Source of the DNA: an uncultured Treponema sp.
GTDB lineage: Bacteria > Spirochaetota > Spirochaetia > Treponematales > Treponemataceae
Length of the DNA: 64,000 bases
Assembly (NCBI GenBank): GCA_947167745.1
Contig: CAMVJE010000003.1
Span: forward strand, 1 to 64,000
Direction of reading: 5' to 3'
Every line of letters starts with the position of its first letter. The first letter of the stretch is position 1. The position numbers and the translations under genes were made by a program. The notes under the pieces are model-generated. The model did not search any database and was not told where the DNA came from. It saw only the letters and a program-made list of their open reading frames with translations. Shown one piece after another: positions 43,211 to 52,258 of this stretch.

Positions 43211-44302
43211 ATGGCTGTTAATTACAAAGATTCAGGCGTTGATGTTGAAGAAGGTTACAATGCCGTCAACGAGTACAAAGTTCATGCAAAACGCACCCGC
43301 ATTCCAGGACTGCTCACTGATTTGGGTAGTTTCAACGGTATGTTCGAGGTTCCAAAGGGAATCAAAAATCCTGTAATGGTTTCAGGAACAGACGGTGTCG
43401 GCACAAAACTTGAAATTGCATTCCAGCTCAAAAAATATGATACTGTCGGCATCGACTGTGTTGCCATGAGCGTAAACGACATTCTCTGCTCTGGCGTTCA
43501 GACTTCTTTCTTCCTTGATTACGTTGCATGTGGCAAACTGGACGCAAAAGTTGCAGGTCAGCTTGTGAAAGGCATCGCCGACGGCTGTGTTGACACTGGC
43601 TGTGCCCTTCTCGGTGGCGAAACTGCTGAAATGCCTGGTTTCTACGATGAAGGCAAATACGACCTCGCAGGTTTTGGCGTTGGTGTTGGCGACAAAGAAA
43701 AAATGATTACAGGCACCAAAATCGAAGCCGGTGATGTTCTTATCGGTCTTTCTTCTACAGGCTGCCACTCAAACGGCTATTCTCTGGTCCGAAAGCTTGT
43801 TTCTGACTTCGACACTCCTTTTGCAGGCAAAACAATCGGTGAAGTTCTTCTTACACCAACCCGCATTTATGTTCGCCCTGTAATGGACGTTCTTTCTGTA
43901 TTTGGCGAGAGCGTTCACGGCATGGTTCACATCACTGGCGGTGGATTCTACGAGAATGTTCCACGCATGTACGCCAAGGGTAAAAACCTTGTTTCTGTAA
44001 TCAAAAAGGATTCCTGGCCAAAGCCGGCAATCTTTGACGAGCTTATCCGCCGAGGGGCAGACTCAGAAGGTGTTTGGGGCACATTCAATATGGGTATCGG
44101 TTTCATTCTGGCTGTCAAAGCAAGCGATGCGGATGCAATCATAGCCCGCTTTAACGAAAAGGCCGCAAGTTTTGAGACTGAGCCTTACACAAAAGCCGGG
44201 GCAGTTCCTCTCAAGGCCTACAAAATCGGTCACGTTGAGGCTGCTGCAAAAGACTTGGGTGAAGACCTCAAGGGCAGCCACGAGGCTACAAAGCTCATAT
44301 AA
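43211..44302 (+). CDS. purM: Phosphoribosylformylglycinamidine cyclo-ligase
   Basis: 363 aa. It closes the imidazole ring to form AIR in purine synthesis. VSGTDGVGTKLEIAF, DCVAMSVNDILCSG and LLGGETAEMPGFY are diagnostic. GGAG 7 nt before ATG 43211 excludes the upstream TTG. purN follows by 29 bp, and purE is 3 kb upstream in the same direction, separated by surface-protein genes. Confidence 0.96.
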   Translation: MAVNYKDSGVDVEEGYNAVNEYKVHAKRTRIPGLLTDLGSFNGMFEVPKGIKNPVMVSGTDGVGTKLEIAFQLKKYDTVGIDCVAMSVNDILCSGVQTSFFLDYVACGKLDAKVAGQLVKGIADGCVDTGCALLGGETAEMPGFYDEGKYDLAGFGVGVGDKEKMITGTKIEAGDVLIGLSSTGCHSNGYSLVRKLVSDFDTPFAGKTIGEVLLTPTRIYVRPVMDVLSVFGESVHGMVHITGGGFYENVPRMYAKGKNLVSVIKKDSWPKPAIFDELIRRGADSEGVWGTFNMGIGFILAVKASDADAIIARFNEKAASFETEPYTKAGAVPLKAYKIGHVEAAAKDLGEDLKGSHEATKLI

Positions 44303-44331
44303 GGTTAAAAAAAGGAATTCAGGGAGATATT

Positions 44332-44955
44332 ATGAAAATTGCAGTTTTGGTAAGTGGTGGCGGAACTAATCTTCAGGCTTTGATTGATTATGAGAAGTCG
44401 CATCCAGAATGTCCTTATGAAATCTCCCTGGTTGTTTCTAATACTAAATCCGCCTTTGCACTTGAGCGCGCAAAAAATGCAGGAATTCCGGCTGAAGTCC
44501 GAAGTCCTTTCTCCGTCCTTGGAAAAGAGCGCGCCGAAAAGGCTGACCGGGATACAAAAAGAATTGCCATAAGTGATGCTATTTTAGCCCTCTGCAGGGA
44601 ATACAAAATTGAAGCCATCGTTCTTGCAGGTTATCTTTCAGTCCTTGGTGGCCAGATAATAAACGAATATTCCGGTCGGATTATAAATTTGCATCCAGCC
44701 CTTCTTCCAAAATTCGGTGGAGTAGGGATGTGGGGGCATAATGTACATGAGGCAGTACTTGCCTCTGGTGAAAAAGAAAGCGGATGTACAGTACATCTGG
44801 TTGATTCCGGTTGTGATACAGGTAAAATTCTCGTTCAAAAAAAAGTGCCTGTCTTGGAAGGTGATACACCGGATACTCTTTACGCCAGAATCGCGCCTGA
44901 AGAACATAAGGCGATGATTGAAGGCGTTTGTATGCTTGCAAATCTGATTAAGTAA
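44332..44955 (+). CDS. purN: Phosphoribosylglycinamide formyltransferase
   Basis: 207 aa. It transfers formyl from 10-formyl-THF to GAR. VLVSGGGTNLQALID, the catalytic INLHPALLP (Asn and His) and the later GCTVHLVDSGCDTGKIL (Asp) are all present. GGGAGA precedes the ATG. It is co-transcribed with purM. Confidence 0.95.
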   Translation: MKIAVLVSGGGTNLQALIDYEKSHPECPYEISLVVSNTKSAFALERAKNAGIPAEVRSPFSVLGKERAEKADRDTKRIAISDAILALCREYKIEAIVLAGYLSVLGGQIINEYSGRIINLHPALLPKFGGVGMWGHNVHEAVLASGEKESGCTVHLVDSGCDTGKILVQKKVPVLEGDTPDTLYARIAPEEHKAMIEGVCMLANLIK

Positions 44956-44994
44956 AATATTTTCCTGCAATATTAAAATAATCTTTTTTTTTAC

Positions 44995-45022
44995 TTGACT
45001 TTGAAAATCTAACGGTTAAAAT
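44995..45022 (+). promoter_or_regulatory. Promoter of the chemotaxis operon, leaderless type
   Basis: TTGACT, a 16-bp spacer and TAAAAT end 7 nt before the cheA ATG. There is no Shine-Dalgarno sequence. Confidence 0.6.
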
Positions 45023-45029
45023 AGATAGT

Positions 45030-47390
45030 ATGAGTGATTATCTTGACGCTACAAATGAAGAATTGTTAAAAGACTACTTCTCAGAATCAGAGCTTATGGT
45101 TGATAATCTTGAGAGCAATATTCTTGCTATTGAGAATGATCCTAATAATCATGACGCTATTGATGAAATCTTCCGTGCCGCTCATACTCTTAAAGGTAAT
45201 TCAGCTACAGTTGAATTTTCCGAGATCGCACATTTTGCACACACCATGGAAGATCTCCTTGATGAAGTTCGTTCTGACAAAATCAAGGTTACAGAAGAAA
45301 TTGTCGACACGCTTTTGACTGCTCTTGATGTTATAAAAGCAATGCTTGAAGAGCGAAAAAATGGTTCAGTTTATGGAGAAAGCGTAGACGAAATTACAGA
45401 AAAGATTCGGTCTATGATAGGTGGCGGTGGTAGTAGTGGCAGTGCACCAAAAGCTGCGCCTCAACCGGCTCCACAGACGGCTGCTCCTAAGGCAGTTGAT
45501 GCATCCCCGGCAGTAGCTCTTTCAGAGTACGAATTAGTTGAATTAAAGCAGGGATGTGCTCCTGGCCAGAAGTTGTGGTCAGTTGCTGTTACATTCGATG
45601 AAAATAACCCAATGAACTCAGTTGGCGGAATTCAGGTGTTTGCAGCGCTCAAGGCATGCGGTACTGTTCTTAAAACAATTCCTGATTTTGACGCACTTTA
45701 CGAGGATGAATTCCATAAAGAAGTAACATATTTTGTATCGAGTGCAAATACAGCAGAAGAACTTGAGGATACTGCTTTCCTTGATGATGTTACATTGAGT
45801 GTTGATGCTCAGAATCTTGATAATGCTGTTGCAAGTGATTCTGCTCCTGTGGCAGAGCCAGCACCTGTTGCACAATCAACTCCTGCGGCACAGCCGGCAC
45901 CAGCAGCTCAGCCTGCTCCTGCGGCAGCTCCTGCAGAATCAGCGCCTAAAAAGGATTCTCAAAAGCCGGCTGCAAAATCAGCTCCTGCAACAGGTCATGC
46001 TCAGCAGAGTACAATCCTTCGTGTTGATTCAAAGCGTGTCGACAATCTTATGAATCTTGTTTCTGAGACTGTCATTACAAAGGCTTCGTTCAACCAGAGT
46101 CAGCAGCAGTTTGCTGATATGCTTATTCAGTTCCAGACTCTTGATTCTTCATATAAAGAGAAGGTTCGAAGAATGTTCGAGCAACTTCCTCAGTATCTTG
46201 AAGAAATCCAAAATGGAGTTGCTGTTAAAGATATCAAAACAAACATTACAAATGAGTTTGGTGATATTGCTAACTTCTTTGATGCTTTCGAAAATCGTTT
46301 CAAAGATTTGAACTCTAAATTCCATTCTTCTACTCAGAATTTGGGTCGAATCACCGGTGAGTTGCAGGAAGGTATCATGAAAATCCGAATGGTTCCTATC
46401 AGTCAGGTTTTCGACCGTTTCCCGCGAGTTGTGCGTGATTTGCAGAAGGATTTGGGTAAAAAGGTAAATTTACTTCTTGAAGGTGAAGATACAGAACTTG
46501 ATAAAACAGTTGTAGATGATCTTATGGATCCTATTATGCACTGTGTCCGAAACTCTGTCGATCATGGTATTGAATCTCCAGAAAAGCGTAAAAATGCCGG
46601 AAAGGATGAGACCGGTACTGTACTTCTCAAGGCTGCCAACGAGGGAAATAGCATTGTTATTGATGTAGTTGATGATGGTGGCGGAATTGATGTTGAGAAG
46701 GTAAAGGCAAAGGCAATCAGTAAAGGTCTTATTCATCCAAGTAAAGTTCTTACTGATCAGGAAGCTGCTCAGCTTATCTTTATGCCAGGTTTCTCTACCG
46801 CTGAAAAAATTACAAATGTTTCCGGCCGTGGTGTAGGTCTTGATGTTGTAAAAACAATGATTGAAAAACTTAACGGAACCGTACAGGTTACGACCGAGCA
46901 TGGAAAGGGCTCTAAATTCTCGATTCGTTTGCCACTTACTCTTGCAATTATTCAGGGCTTGCTTGTTCGTGTCGGTCGCGAGGTTTATTCAATTCCAATC
47001 GCTTCAGTTATTGAAAGTGTTCGTGTCAAAAAAGAAGAAATTAACACTATCGATAATTATGAAGTTCTTAATGTACGAAATGAAGTTATCAGCGTGCTCA
47101 GATTGAGCCGTCTGTTTAATATCCGCACAAACGAAGACGGCGAGTACTGCTTCGTTGTAATTGTCGGTTCTCAGGATAAGAAAATCGGTGTTATGGTCGA
47201 TAACCTTATCGGAGAAGAAGACGTTGTTATCAAGCCGTTACGCGATCAGTTCACTCAGTCGCCTGGTATTTCAGGTGCTTCAATTTTGGGTGATGGATCT
47301 GTTTCGCTTATTATTGATGTCGGCCAGCTCCTCGAACTTGGCGTTCGTCAAGAGATTCAGGCACGGCAAGAATCTAGTGTGGATAACTAA
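45030..47390 (+). CDS. cheA: Chemotaxis histidine kinase CheA
   Basis: 786 aa. P1 (1-110) holds phospho-His52 in AAHTLKGNS. A P2-like region (about 165-262) is followed by an Ala/Pro/Gln-rich linker (about 268-322). The P3 dimerisation segment is unusually long (about 328-455), as described for spirochaete CheA. P4 carries N-box HCVRNSVDHGIE and G boxes DDGGGID and GRGVGLDVV, and P5 (about 640-780) binds CheW. It phosphorylates CheY. It is the first gene of cheA-cheWR-cheX-cheY. Confidence 0.96.
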   Translation: MSDYLDATNEELLKDYFSESELMVDNLESNILAIENDPNNHDAIDEIFRAAHTLKGNSATVEFSEIAHFAHTMEDLLDEVRSDKIKVTEEIVDTLLTALDVIKAMLEERKNGSVYGESVDEITEKIRSMIGGGGSSGSAPKAAPQPAPQTAAPKAVDASPAVALSEYELVELKQGCAPGQKLWSVAVTFDENNPMNSVGGIQVFAALKACGTVLKTIPDFDALYEDEFHKEVTYFVSSANTAEELEDTAFLDDVTLSVDAQNLDNAVASDSAPVAEPAPVAQSTPAAQPAPAAQPAPAAAPAESAPKKDSQKPAAKSAPATGHAQQSTILRVDSKRVDNLMNLVSETVITKASFNQSQQQFADMLIQFQTLDSSYKEKVRRMFEQLPQYLEEIQNGVAVKDIKTNITNEFGDIANFFDAFENRFKDLNSKFHSSTQNLGRITGELQEGIMKIRMVPISQVFDRFPRVVRDLQKDLGKKVNLLLEGEDTELDKTVVDDLMDPIMHCVRNSVDHGIESPEKRKNAGKDETGTVLLKAANEGNSIVIDVVDDGGGIDVEKVKAKAISKGLIHPSKVLTDQEAAQLIFMPGFSTAEKITNVSGRGVGLDVVKTMIEKLNGTVQVTTEHGKGSKFSIRLPLTLAIIQGLLVRVGREVYSIPIASVIESVRVKKEEINTIDNYEVLNVRNEVISVLRLSRLFNIRTNEDGEYCFVVIVGSQDKKIGVMVDNLIGEEDVVIKPLRDQFTQSPGISGASILGDGSVSLIIDVGQLLELGVRQEIQARQESSVDN

Positions 47391-47401
47391 GGAGAAGATT
47401 T

Positions 47402-48805
47402 ATGGAAGATACAACAAACGAAATGCCCTCAATCAACTCCGTTCTTAAGGAAAGCCTTGGAAATCTCCAGACAGTTGTCGCTGCTGACACTTCTACTCCG
47501 GAGAAACAGGATAATATGGTCGTAGTTGACTACAAGATGGTCACATTTTCTCTTGCAGGAAAAGACTATGCCATTGACATCATGAAGGTAAAAGAAATTG
47601 CGAAAGCAGGTCGTTTTACTTATGTACCAAATGCATTGCCTTTCGTTCTTGGTGTATACAACCTTCGTGGTGATATTATTCCTATTATCGATCTTCGCTT
47701 GTTCTTTAATATCGATATGCCGGAGCGAGAATATGATGCTCTTGAGAATATGCTTATCGTTTCTATCGGTGAACTTACTTTTGGTGTAGTAGTCGATGAA
47801 ATTGACAAGGTAGTCGGAATCCAAAAATCAAGCATCAACCCTCCACATCCTTTGTTTGGTGATATAAACATCAAGTACATTCAGGGTGTTGTTGAGGTAA
47901 ATAATCGTCTTTACATTCTGCTTGATATCGAGAAGATTTTTGGCTCAAAGGCTGATAATAAATCTGCAGAACAGGCTGTCGTAAAAGAAATGTCTGCACG
48001 AATTGCAGGTTCTGTAGCTCCAGTTGGAGTTAAAAAACAGTCAGCTGCACCGGCAAAAAAAGAAGAAAAGGTAGATTACTCATTTGTAGTCGATTCACTT
48101 GCTTCTATGCGAAAATTCACTGCATCAGATATTAATGATAAATGGATGCAGACTCGATACAAAGAATGGGAAGGCGAAAGAGGTAAGGGTAAAACTCAGT
48201 TGCAGACAGCTGCTGATGCCGATATGTTCCTCAAAAAATTCTATTCTCCATTCAGTGGTACATGGTGGGATAAAGCCTACGCAGATTCTATCTTTAAAGC
48301 CCTTCCTGACAATGCTGCTAAGCAGATTGTTGTTTGGAATCCAGGTTGTGGAAAGGGGCCGGAGACATATTCATTGGCTTGTATTCTCAAAAAGCGTTAT
48401 CCTGAGTCTAAAGTGAGAATTTACGCTCACGAAGTTGATTTGCTCAGTATTTCTAACGCTCCGCTACTTTCAGTTCCTGCTGATGTTGCAAATGATTGGT
48501 ATGCACCTTATATTACAAAAAAGGCTAACGGAGATTTCACTTTTATTCCTGAAATCCGAGATAGCATTATGTTTGAGTATCATGATTGTGCAAATACCAA
48601 TAATCTGCCATCTTGTGATATAATATTTGCAAGAGATGTTTTGTCATTCCTTCCGCAGGGCGGACAGGCAGCGGTTGTTACCGACTTCTACGAAAAATTG
48701 AAGGGTAACGGAATTGTACTTCTTGGACAGAATGAGTCTTTGGAAGGAAATGCAAAATGGTCGGCAACAAATGTTGGAACAATTACAATTTTTGGAAAAA
48801 AATAA
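47402..48805 (+). CDS. CheW-CheR fusion protein
   Basis: 467 aa. Residues about 40-185 are a CheW domain (VTFSLAGKDYAIDIMKVKEI, NLRGDIIPIIDLRLFF). A Lys/Ala linker leads to a CheR-like methyltransferase domain (about 215-467) with WNPGCGKGPETYSLAC and FARDVLSFLP. This CheW-CheR architecture is known from treponemal chemoreceptor arrays, where the CheR-like part is thought to be structural. The SAM loop GCGKGPE differs from the usual GCSTGEE, so catalysis is uncertain. AAGGAG precedes the ATG. Confidence 0.92.
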   Translation: MEDTTNEMPSINSVLKESLGNLQTVVAADTSTPEKQDNMVVVDYKMVTFSLAGKDYAIDIMKVKEIAKAGRFTYVPNALPFVLGVYNLRGDIIPIIDLRLFFNIDMPEREYDALENMLIVSIGELTFGVVVDEIDKVVGIQKSSINPPHPLFGDINIKYIQGVVEVNNRLYILLDIEKIFGSKADNKSAEQAVVKEMSARIAGSVAPVGVKKQSAAPAKKEEKVDYSFVVDSLASMRKFTASDINDKWMQTRYKEWEGERGKGKTQLQTAADADMFLKKFYSPFSGTWWDKAYADSIFKALPDNAAKQIVVWNPGCGKGPETYSLACILKKRYPESKVRIYAHEVDLLSISNAPLLSVPADVANDWYAPYITKKANGDFTFIPEIRDSIMFEYHDCANTNNLPSCDIIFARDVLSFLPQGGQAAVVTDFYEKLKGNGIVLLGQNESLEGNAKWSATNVGTITIFGKK

Positions 48806-48822
48806 TACAGGAGTAAAAACTC

Positions 48823-49308
48823 ATGAGAGTAGAGTACATTAATCCATTTGTAGAAACTTCATATCAGATTTTGAAAGAAGTGCTTGGTGGCGCAACCGTT
48901 ACACGCGGTGATTTGTATCTCAAATCAACTGCTATGCCTGTGATGGGTGTTGCTGCCCTTGTTGGTCTTGCTGGTGATGTTGAAGGTCGTGTTCTTTTTG
49001 ATATGACTTATGAAACAGCTTTGAACATTGCTTCTGCAATGAACGGTGAGACACTCACAAAGTTCGATGATCTTGCTAAAGCTACTATCAGCGAACTTGC
49101 AAATCTCATCACAGCTCAGGCTGTTACTAAATTGCATGAGCTTGGATTCAAGTTCGACCTTACGCCACCAGCTCTTTTCGCCGGAGAAAAAATGGAAATT
49201 GCTGCATTGGGTAGCAGTCAGACAAACAGTGTAGAGGCTCTTATTGTTCCTCTTATCACTGAGTGTGGTAAAATTGAAGTTAACGTCGCAATTCGCGAAC
49301 GCATGTAA
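48823..49308 (+). CDS. cheX: CheY-P phosphatase CheX
   Basis: 161 aa. It dephosphorylates CheY-P in spirochaetes. The CheX/FliY catalytic helix pattern (E-x2-N) is seen in SELANLITAQA, and GRVLFDMTYETALNIASAMNGE is typical. It lies between cheWR and cheY in an operon with spacings of about 20 bp. Confidence 0.92.
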   Translation: MRVEYINPFVETSYQILKEVLGGATVTRGDLYLKSTAMPVMGVAALVGLAGDVEGRVLFDMTYETALNIASAMNGETLTKFDDLAKATISELANLITAQAVTKLHELGFKFDLTPPALFAGEKMEIAALGSSQTNSVEALIVPLITECGKIEVNVAIRERM

Positions 49309-49328
49309 AAAGGATAAGGAGTGCCAAA

Positions 49329-49763
49329 ATGAAAACAAAACAGGATTTTCCTTCAATCAATGAGCGTCCGCCAGAGGGCATGAATGCTGACGGAACAAAA
49401 ATCCGTGTACTCGTCGTAGACGATTCAATGTTCGTTGCAAAACAGCTCGGCCAGATTCTCACAAGTGAAGGATATGAGGTCGTTGCTACAGCTGTTGACG
49501 GTAAGGACGGTGTTGATAAATACAAGGAACTGTGTCCGAATGTTGACTTGGTAACTATGGATATTACTATGCCTCGAATGGATGGTATAACAGCACTTGA
49601 GCAGATTGTAGCTTTCGATAAGAATGCTCGTGTTGTCATGGTTAGTGCTCTTGGTAAAGAGGAATTGGTAAAAAAATCTCTTCTTCTTGGAGCTAAGAAC
49701 TACATCGTAAAACCTCTTGACCGCAAGAAGGTTCTTGAGAGAATCTCTGCTGCCCTCAAATAG
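49329..49763 (+). CDS. cheY: Response regulator CheY
   Basis: 144 aa. Receiver domain with acidic D31-D32, phospho-acceptor D78 (LVTMDITMPRMDG), Ser in MVSAL and Lys in IVKPLDRKK. A 24-residue N-terminal extension precedes the fold. It is the last gene of the chemotaxis operon, ended by a clear terminator, and signals to the flagellar motor. Confidence 0.95.
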   Translation: MKTKQDFPSINERPPEGMNADGTKIRVLVVDDSMFVAKQLGQILTSEGYEVVATAVDGKDGVDKYKELCPNVDLVTMDITMPRMDGITALEQIVAFDKNARVVMVSALGKEELVKKSLLLGAKNYIVKPLDRKKVLERISAALK

Positions 49764-49770
49764 TTTTTTC

Positions 49771-49803
49771 AATCGGAGTGCATTTCGCATTCCGATTTTT
49801 TTA
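49771..49803 (+). terminator. Terminator of the chemotaxis operon
   Basis: An 11-bp stem (AATCGGAGTGC at 49771-49781 with GCATTCCGATT at 49787-49797, one G.T) and loop ATTTC are followed by a T tract. Confidence 0.9.
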
Positions 49804-49927
49804 TTTTCTGTCTCCTGACAAAAATATTAAAATTCATCATATTCTCTCTAATAGCGCATAATTCTTCAAAGGCTGTAAATTACTTTTTTTTATTTTTTAT
49901 GCGCTTTTTTATTTTATGACTTTTTGA

Positions 49928-49933
49928 TATAAT
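49928..49933 (+). promoter_or_regulatory. Extended -10 of queD
   Basis: TGATATAAT ends exactly 6 nt before ATG 49940. The six intervening bases are all T, so no ribosome site is possible there. Confidence 0.6.
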
Positions 49934-49939
49934 TTTTTT

Positions 49940-50329
49940 ATGTTTCAGGTTCGTGTGAAGGCTGATTTTGCCGCAGCGCATTTTTTGCGTGATTATCATG
50001 GTAAGTGCGAGAATTTGCACGGTCACAATTACAAGGTATACGCTCATGTACAGGGAAAAACTCTTGATGAGGGCGGAATGTTGCTTGATTTTACTGAACT
50101 CAAAAAAGTTTTAAAATCTGTTTGTGAAAAGCTTGATCACAGGAATTTGAATGATATCGATTTTTTTGACCAGAACCCCAGTGCAGAGCGAATCGCGGTT
50201 TATATTTACAATAGTATTGTAGAGCAGCTCCCTGGCCTTAAAAAGTCGGATGATGCCAAGAAAACGCACTTGTGGGCGGTCGATGTTTTTGAAACAGACA
50301 ATAACAGGGCAAGATATATGCCGGAATGA
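49940..50329 (+). CDS. queD: 6-carboxy-5,6,7,8-tetrahydropterin synthase
   Basis: 129 aa, PTPS fold. Zinc ligands are in AAHFL and LHGHNY, the catalytic Cys in GKCENLHGH, and LDHRNLND is conserved. It acts early in queuosine (7-deazaguanine) synthesis. It stands alone; no other que genes are in the window. Confidence 0.92.
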   Translation: MFQVRVKADFAAAHFLRDYHGKCENLHGHNYKVYAHVQGKTLDEGGMLLDFTELKKVLKSVCEKLDHRNLNDIDFFDQNPSAERIAVYIYNSIVEQLPGLKKSDDAKKTHLWAVDVFETDNNRARYMPE

Positions 50330-50376
50330 GGAAAAAACTTTTCAGGCATTTTGTAGAAAAAGACCGTGATTTTTAG

Positions 50377-50382
50377 TATAAT
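50377..50382 (+). promoter_or_regulatory. -10 box upstream of cimA
   Basis: A perfect TATAAT lies 150 bp before the cimA ATG. The GGGAT...GAAAGCC element would therefore be in the 5' untranslated region of cimA. Confidence 0.45.
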
Positions 50383-50406
50383 TGCGAAGTTGTTTATGAA
50401 GGCAAA

Positions 50407-50519
50407 GGGCTAGGGATTGCAGGGGCGGCGTAGCCGTTCCGAAGCGACCGAAGAAAGCGGAGGAATGAAGCGTTAGCAGAACCCCGGAAAGCCTGGCCGG
50501 CGCTAAGCGGCGGTAGCCC
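50407..50519 (+). repeat. GGGAT...GAAAGCC repeat element, copy 1, in the cimA leader
   Basis: GGGCTA at 50407-50412 pairs with TAGCCC at 50514-50519. Inside are AGGGATTG near the left end, GGAAAGCC near the right end and a GC-rich hairpin at about 50497-50513. The base composition is much richer in GC than the flanks. It ends just before the cimA Shine-Dalgarno GGAG. Confidence 0.65.
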
Positions 50520-50532
50520 CCATGGAGAAATA

Positions 50533-52158
50533 ATGAGACAGATTTCTATTCTTGATTCCACTTTGCGTGATGGCTCTCAGGGCGAGGGCATTTCTTATTC
50601 TGTACAAGACAAAATCAATATTGTTAAGGCTTTGGATGAATTGGGTGTGTCGTATATTGAAGCGGGAAATCCAGGTTCCAATCCTAAGGACATGGAATTC
50701 TTTGCCGAGGCCAAAAAACTAAAACTTACCCATTCAAAAATCGTGGCATTTGGTTCTACACGGCGAAAGGGAATTAAGTGTGCTGAGGACGCAAATCTCC
50801 AGAGTCTTCTGGCTGCCGAAACAGAAGTTGTTTGTATTTTTGGAAAGACCTGGGATTTTCAGGTTACGGAGATTCTGCATGCAAGTCTTGAAGAGAATCT
50901 TGAGATGATTCGGGATACGGTGGCTTTTCTCGTTGCAAACAAAAAAGAAGTTATTTTTGACGCTGAGCATTTTTTTACTGGTTATACTGAGAATGCTGAT
51001 TATGCGATGAAGTCTCTTGAGGCTGCCGTTGAAGGCGGTGCTAAGACGCTCTGTCTTTGTGAGACTAAGGGCGGCATGATGCCCATGCAGTGCTACGAGA
51101 TTACGAAGCATGTAGTTGAGCATTTTAAGACAAGAAATTGTGTTGACAGAAACGGCGCTTGCAGCGTCTCCGTAGGTATACACACTCATAATGATTCAGG
51201 TTGCGCAGTTGCTAATTCACTTTTAGCAGTTGAGGCGGGGGCGAGCCATGTACAGGGCGTCCTTTTGGGGTTTGGTGAGCGAACGGGAAATGCAAATCTT
51301 TCTACAATAATTGCGGACTTGCAGCTTAAAAGCGATTGCGATTGTATTCCTGCTGAGAATATTCAGAACCTAACGCCAATCTGTAAGAGGGTCGCTGAGA
51401 TTACGAATATTGCCCTTGATGCCGGAATGCCATATGTGGGGGCCAGTGCATTTGCTCACAAAGCGGGAATGCATATTGATGCTGTTATTAAAAATCCTTT
51501 CGCTTATGAGCATGTTACGCCGGAAAGCGTTGGAAATAGCAGAGTCTTCCTTATGAGCGAAGTTGCCGGAAAGAGCATGATTGTCGAGAAGGTTCAGAAA
51601 TTTGACAAAACACTTACGAAATCAAGTCCTATTGTTGCGGAAATTGTAAAGCGTGTAAAAGATCTGGAGCATGATGGCTATCAGTTTGAGGGTGCGGATG
51701 CAAGTTTTGAAATTCTCGTACGGAAGGCTATCGGAAAGTACCAGCCCTTCTTCAATCTGCATTATTACAAGACTAGCGGCGAATTTCCTCGTTTTGCAGA
51801 CGATCAGAGTGCATTTGCCCAGTTCAAGATTGATGTAGACGGAAAGGTTGTTGTAACGGCTGGTGACGGTGACGGTCCGGTAAATGCTCTGGATGTTGCT
51901 ATGCGAAATGCTTTGGAGCAGTTCTATCCGAATGTGGCTCAGATTCATCTTACTGACTATAAAGTTCGTGTTCTTGATGGTAAGAGTGCAACAGCAAGCC
52001 GTGTACGCGTTTTGATTGAGTCAAGTGATGGAGATGAGCATTGGACTACCATGGGAGTTTCAAGTGATGTTATTGAGGCTTCTTATCTGGCTCTTGTAGA
52101 TTCTTTTGAGTATAAGTTGATTAAGGATTTAGAAAGAAAGTTCGGAAAAATCATGTAA
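50533..52158 (+). CDS. cimA: (R)-citramalate synthase
   Basis: 541 aa. LeuA-like DRE-TIM enzyme (LDSTLRDGSQGEG, GIHTHNDSGCAVANS, GFGERTGNANL) of the citramalate synthase group. It condenses pyruvate and acetyl-CoA, opening the threonine-independent route to isoleucine. A LeuA-type regulatory domain occupies about 400-541. GGAG precedes the ATG. It is separated from leuA and leuB in the window. Confidence 0.9.
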   Translation: MRQISILDSTLRDGSQGEGISYSVQDKINIVKALDELGVSYIEAGNPGSNPKDMEFFAEAKKLKLTHSKIVAFGSTRRKGIKCAEDANLQSLLAAETEVVCIFGKTWDFQVTEILHASLEENLEMIRDTVAFLVANKKEVIFDAEHFFTGYTENADYAMKSLEAAVEGGAKTLCLCETKGGMMPMQCYEITKHVVEHFKTRNCVDRNGACSVSVGIHTHNDSGCAVANSLLAVEAGASHVQGVLLGFGERTGNANLSTIIADLQLKSDCDCIPAENIQNLTPICKRVAEITNIALDAGMPYVGASAFAHKAGMHIDAVIKNPFAYEHVTPESVGNSRVFLMSEVAGKSMIVEKVQKFDKTLTKSSPIVAEIVKRVKDLEHDGYQFEGADASFEILVRKAIGKYQPFFNLHYYKTSGEFPRFADDQSAFAQFKIDVDGKVVVTAGDGDGPVNALDVAMRNALEQFYPNVAQIHLTDYKVRVLDGKSATASRVRVLIESSDGDEHWTTMGVSSDVIEASYLALVDSFEYKLIKDLERKFGKIM

Positions 52159-52258
52159 AATTTGCCGTTTGAAACTTTTTTCGTTATCTTTTGTTATATA
52201 AGTGAAAAGATTCTTGCTTTTGCCCGCAATTAGGGCTTGGCATATATGAGGCTTTATT

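Noticed and set aside
45618..45875. Short minus-strand frames inside cheA
   Set aside because: They lie wholly within the coding cheA gene and have no supporting signals.
50396..50413. Five-codon leader peptide MKAKG upstream of cimA
   Set aside because: No Ile, Leu or Val codons and no attenuator terminator, so no sign of an amino-acid leader.
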